This document shows, piece after piece, positions 5,539 to 7,030 of a DNA stretch of 7,030 bases (position 1 is the first letter of the stretch; every line of letters starts with the position of its first letter). Position numbers and translations under genes: made by a program. The notes under the pieces were generated by a model. It ran no database searches and had not been told where the DNA came from. It worked only from the letters and a program-made list of their open reading frames with translations. The DNA comes from Candidatus Melainabacteria bacterium (GTDB lineage Bacteria > Actinomycetota > Actinomycetes > Mycobacteriales > Pseudonocardiaceae): the NCBI GenBank assembly GCA_903970565.1, contig CAJCJE010000939.1, forward strand, positions 1 to 7,030, in the 5' to 3' direction.

Positions 5539-5903
5539 CTATGGCGTTGAACCTTCACCGGTATCTGGCGTATGGCCACGGACGTTTCGGTAGATCGTGT
5601 CGCGGCTGACATCGAACAGAGCCGCCACCGAGGAAATGGTGTTGCCGGACTGGTCGAGCAGCTCCCGGATGTAGGTGACCTCATCGGGGGTCAAGACTTC
5701 GGGGCGTCCTGGTTTGCCGGCGCCGCGTTGTCAGGCTGTTTCAAGCCCGGCTCGGGTGTTCTCGGAGGCGAGATGGTGTCGGGTCTCGACGAGCGCGTCG
5801 AGGATGCCGATGATCTGGTCACCGTCCGGCCGGTGGTGTCCAGGTCGTCCTCGATGGATCGGAATCCGATGCGCCGCAGGTGCAGGCGAGTGACGGTTTC
5901 GCC
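5539..5903 (-). pseudogene. tnpR: Degenerate serine resolvase/invertase, C-terminal half
   Basis: Three pieces in two frames together match the second half of a resolvase. First comes RLHLRRIGFRSIEDDLDTT (about 5888-5832), the stretch after the catalytic core. After a frameshift near 5830, DQIIGILDALVETRHHL and ENTRAGLETA follow, corresponding to the long helix that ends in ERTRAGL in intact proteins. An in-frame TGA (5731-5733) replaces what is normally an Arg-type codon. Beyond it the C-terminal DNA-binding domain is well preserved (GKPGRPEVLTPDEV, then SVAALFDVSRDTIYRNVRG), ending at TAG 5539-5541. The N-terminal catalytic serine region is absent. Intact relatives resolve cointegrates of Tn3-type transposons at res sites. 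This copy cannot be active. Upstream it runs directly into the tnpA fragment. Confidence 0.75.
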
Positions 5904-5975
5904 GCGTTGGACGCGCGGTGGGCGACCGGGCCACTGCGGCTCAGCGGCACCGCCGACGACCTCGAGATGATTGAT

Positions 5976-7030
5976 GAAGCAGTCCAGGAACCCTGTGCGC
6001 TTGTCCATCTCGATCAGCAACGACACGATCGGCGCGAACGGCAGCATCTCGGTCAGCTCCGCCTTCAACGCCAGCGCCTCGCCCGGCACGTCCTCCGCGG
6101 TCAGCGGCGAGATCACCAGATCCCCGTCGCCGTCCAGGCGGACCGGGCCATCGCCCGCGCCGAGCGTGGCCTCCAGCTCGCCCAGCGCCGCGTGCAGCTC
6201 GCCTTCGGCGTCGGCCAAACCCTGGGCGGCGTCGGCGGGTTTGCCGACCAGGCGGCAGAACTCCTCCCGCTGAGCCGCCCACTTGTCCTCGGTGAGCAGG
6301 TAGGCGGCCGGGTCGGAGTAGCGACGCGAGCCCGGCACGAACACGTCCCCGGTGCGCAGCCCGTCCCGCAACGCCAGCAGCACGACCAGCTCCCAGTAGT
6401 GCCGGTACGCCGTCGCGCTGCCGTTCGCGGCCGCGGTCTCCAGGTAGCCGCGCCAGCGGGTCGGGACGAACCCGGTCGGCGCGTCGTCGGGGACCTTGCG
6501 GGCGCCGGTGGCGTTCAGCTCCCGCAGGATCGCCACGGCCTCCAGCAGCTCGGCCGCGGCGGTGCCGCCGGCGAAGGCCACGGCGTCGAGCACCTGCGGG
6601 GTGAACTGGCGCAGATACCCGTACGAGCCGTCCAGCGCCGCGAGGTGCCCGTGATCGCGTGGCAGTGGCGGCAACGCGCTCGATTGCGCCGAGCGCAGCC
6701 GGTCCCACCCGATCCGCTCGCCGCGGATCAGGCCGCCGACGTCCTCGTCCGGCACTGTGGGGTCGGCGACGATGGCCAGGATCGCGTCCAGCAGCTCCTG
6801 GCGGTTCTCCCCGGACTTGGCGCGTTCGGCCAGGTAGTCCCGCATCTTGTGCGCGGCCTTGCTCTCCCGCGCCTAGATCGCCTGGTCGAACAGCTGCACG
6901 ACCTCGTCGAGCACCTCGGTCGCCGACTGGGCCAGCAGCGTCAGCAGGATCGGGTACCGGCGCTCCGGCTCCCGCCGCTGCAGGGCCTGCGCGGTCAGGC
7001 GGCGGCCGACCGTGGCCAGGAACCGGCGGC
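5976..7030 (-). pseudogene. tnpA: Tn3-family transposase TnpA, middle fragment with nonsense codon
   Basis: The fragment enters from the right edge (RRFLATVGRRLTAQALQRRE and on) and reads toward 5976. Conserved Tn3-transposase stretches include LPRDHGHLAALDGSYGYLRQ, TPQVLDAVAF, ELLEAVAILRELNATGARKV, the WELVVLLALRDGLRTGDVFV region, PGSRRYSDPAAYLL and LLIEMDKRTGFLDCF. Similarity stops at DCF (5978-5976), before the DDE catalytic part expected in a protein of about 1000 residues. A TAG at 6875-6873 interrupts the frame between FDQAI and ARESKA, where relatives usually have Ser or similar; TCG to TAG is one base. After 5976 the same frame continues into resolvase-like sequence, so a deletion has joined the two genes. 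The N-terminal end is outside the window. The element is inactive. Confidence 0.88.

Noticed and set aside
5941..6708. Second minus-strand frame (255 codons) over tnpA
   Set aside because: It is a frame-shifted shadow of the conserved TnpA reading, with an extreme Arg/Gly/Ala composition.
4191..6875. TAG codons in both tniQ and tnpA as possible amber recoding
   Set aside because: The resolvase remnant nearby is stopped by TGA and by a frameshift. Intact genes in the window use both TGA and TAA as stops, and no suppressor tRNA is visible. Ordinary decay explains all of them.

Overview
The window is high-GC DNA whose codons are strongly biased to G or C in third position. GTG starts, ATGA/TGATG/TAATG overlaps and the gene families present (XRE/TPR regulators, a KorSA-like GntR start, TniB/TniQ, a Tn3-type TnpA) point to a mycelial actinomycete. 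Pseudonocardiaceae or Streptomycetaceae would fit, but the genus cannot be read from this sequence. The whole window looks like accessory DNA: regulatory cargo followed by layered, partly decayed transposons. No rRNA, tRNA or CRISPR was seen.

Region 1 (1-2781). A leader with two strong inverted repeats (70-107 and 370-394) precedes a tightly coupled plus-strand operon. The genes are a small HTH protein (418-699), a 409-residue XRE-HTH/TPR-like regulator (699-1928), a stand-alone TIR-domain protein (1925-2293) and a small membrane protein (2293-2580). Each of the last three starts inside the stop codon of the gene before it. A Cys-containing reading frame with a good ribosome binding site (296-508) may precede them. 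The operon is followed by a well-started but cut-off GntR-type regulator (2689-2781). The set resembles cargo of an actinomycete integrative element or a small TIR-based response or defence module.

Region 2 (about 2782-5151). This is a Tn7/Tn5053-like transposition unit: an intact TniB AAA+ ATPase (2953-3900), overlapped by tniQ (3897-5144), which carries an in-frame TAG at codon 99. No TniA/TnsB-type DDE transposase lies next to them. The sequence changes from the gntR start to tniB leader DNA in less than 200 bp, so tniA was probably lost or lies elsewhere. A 116-aa minus-strand gene (5149-5499) converges on tniQ with only 4 bp between the stops.

Region 3 (5539-7030, minus strand). This is a decayed Tn3-family transposon. 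A tnpA fragment enters from the right edge, carries an in-frame TAG (6873-6875) and loses TnpA similarity at about 5976. There it runs into the 3' half of a serine resolvase that has a frameshift and an internal TGA. Regions 2 and 3 therefore look largely immobile, while the region 1 operon appears intact. That intact TIR-containing operon is the most interesting part of the window.
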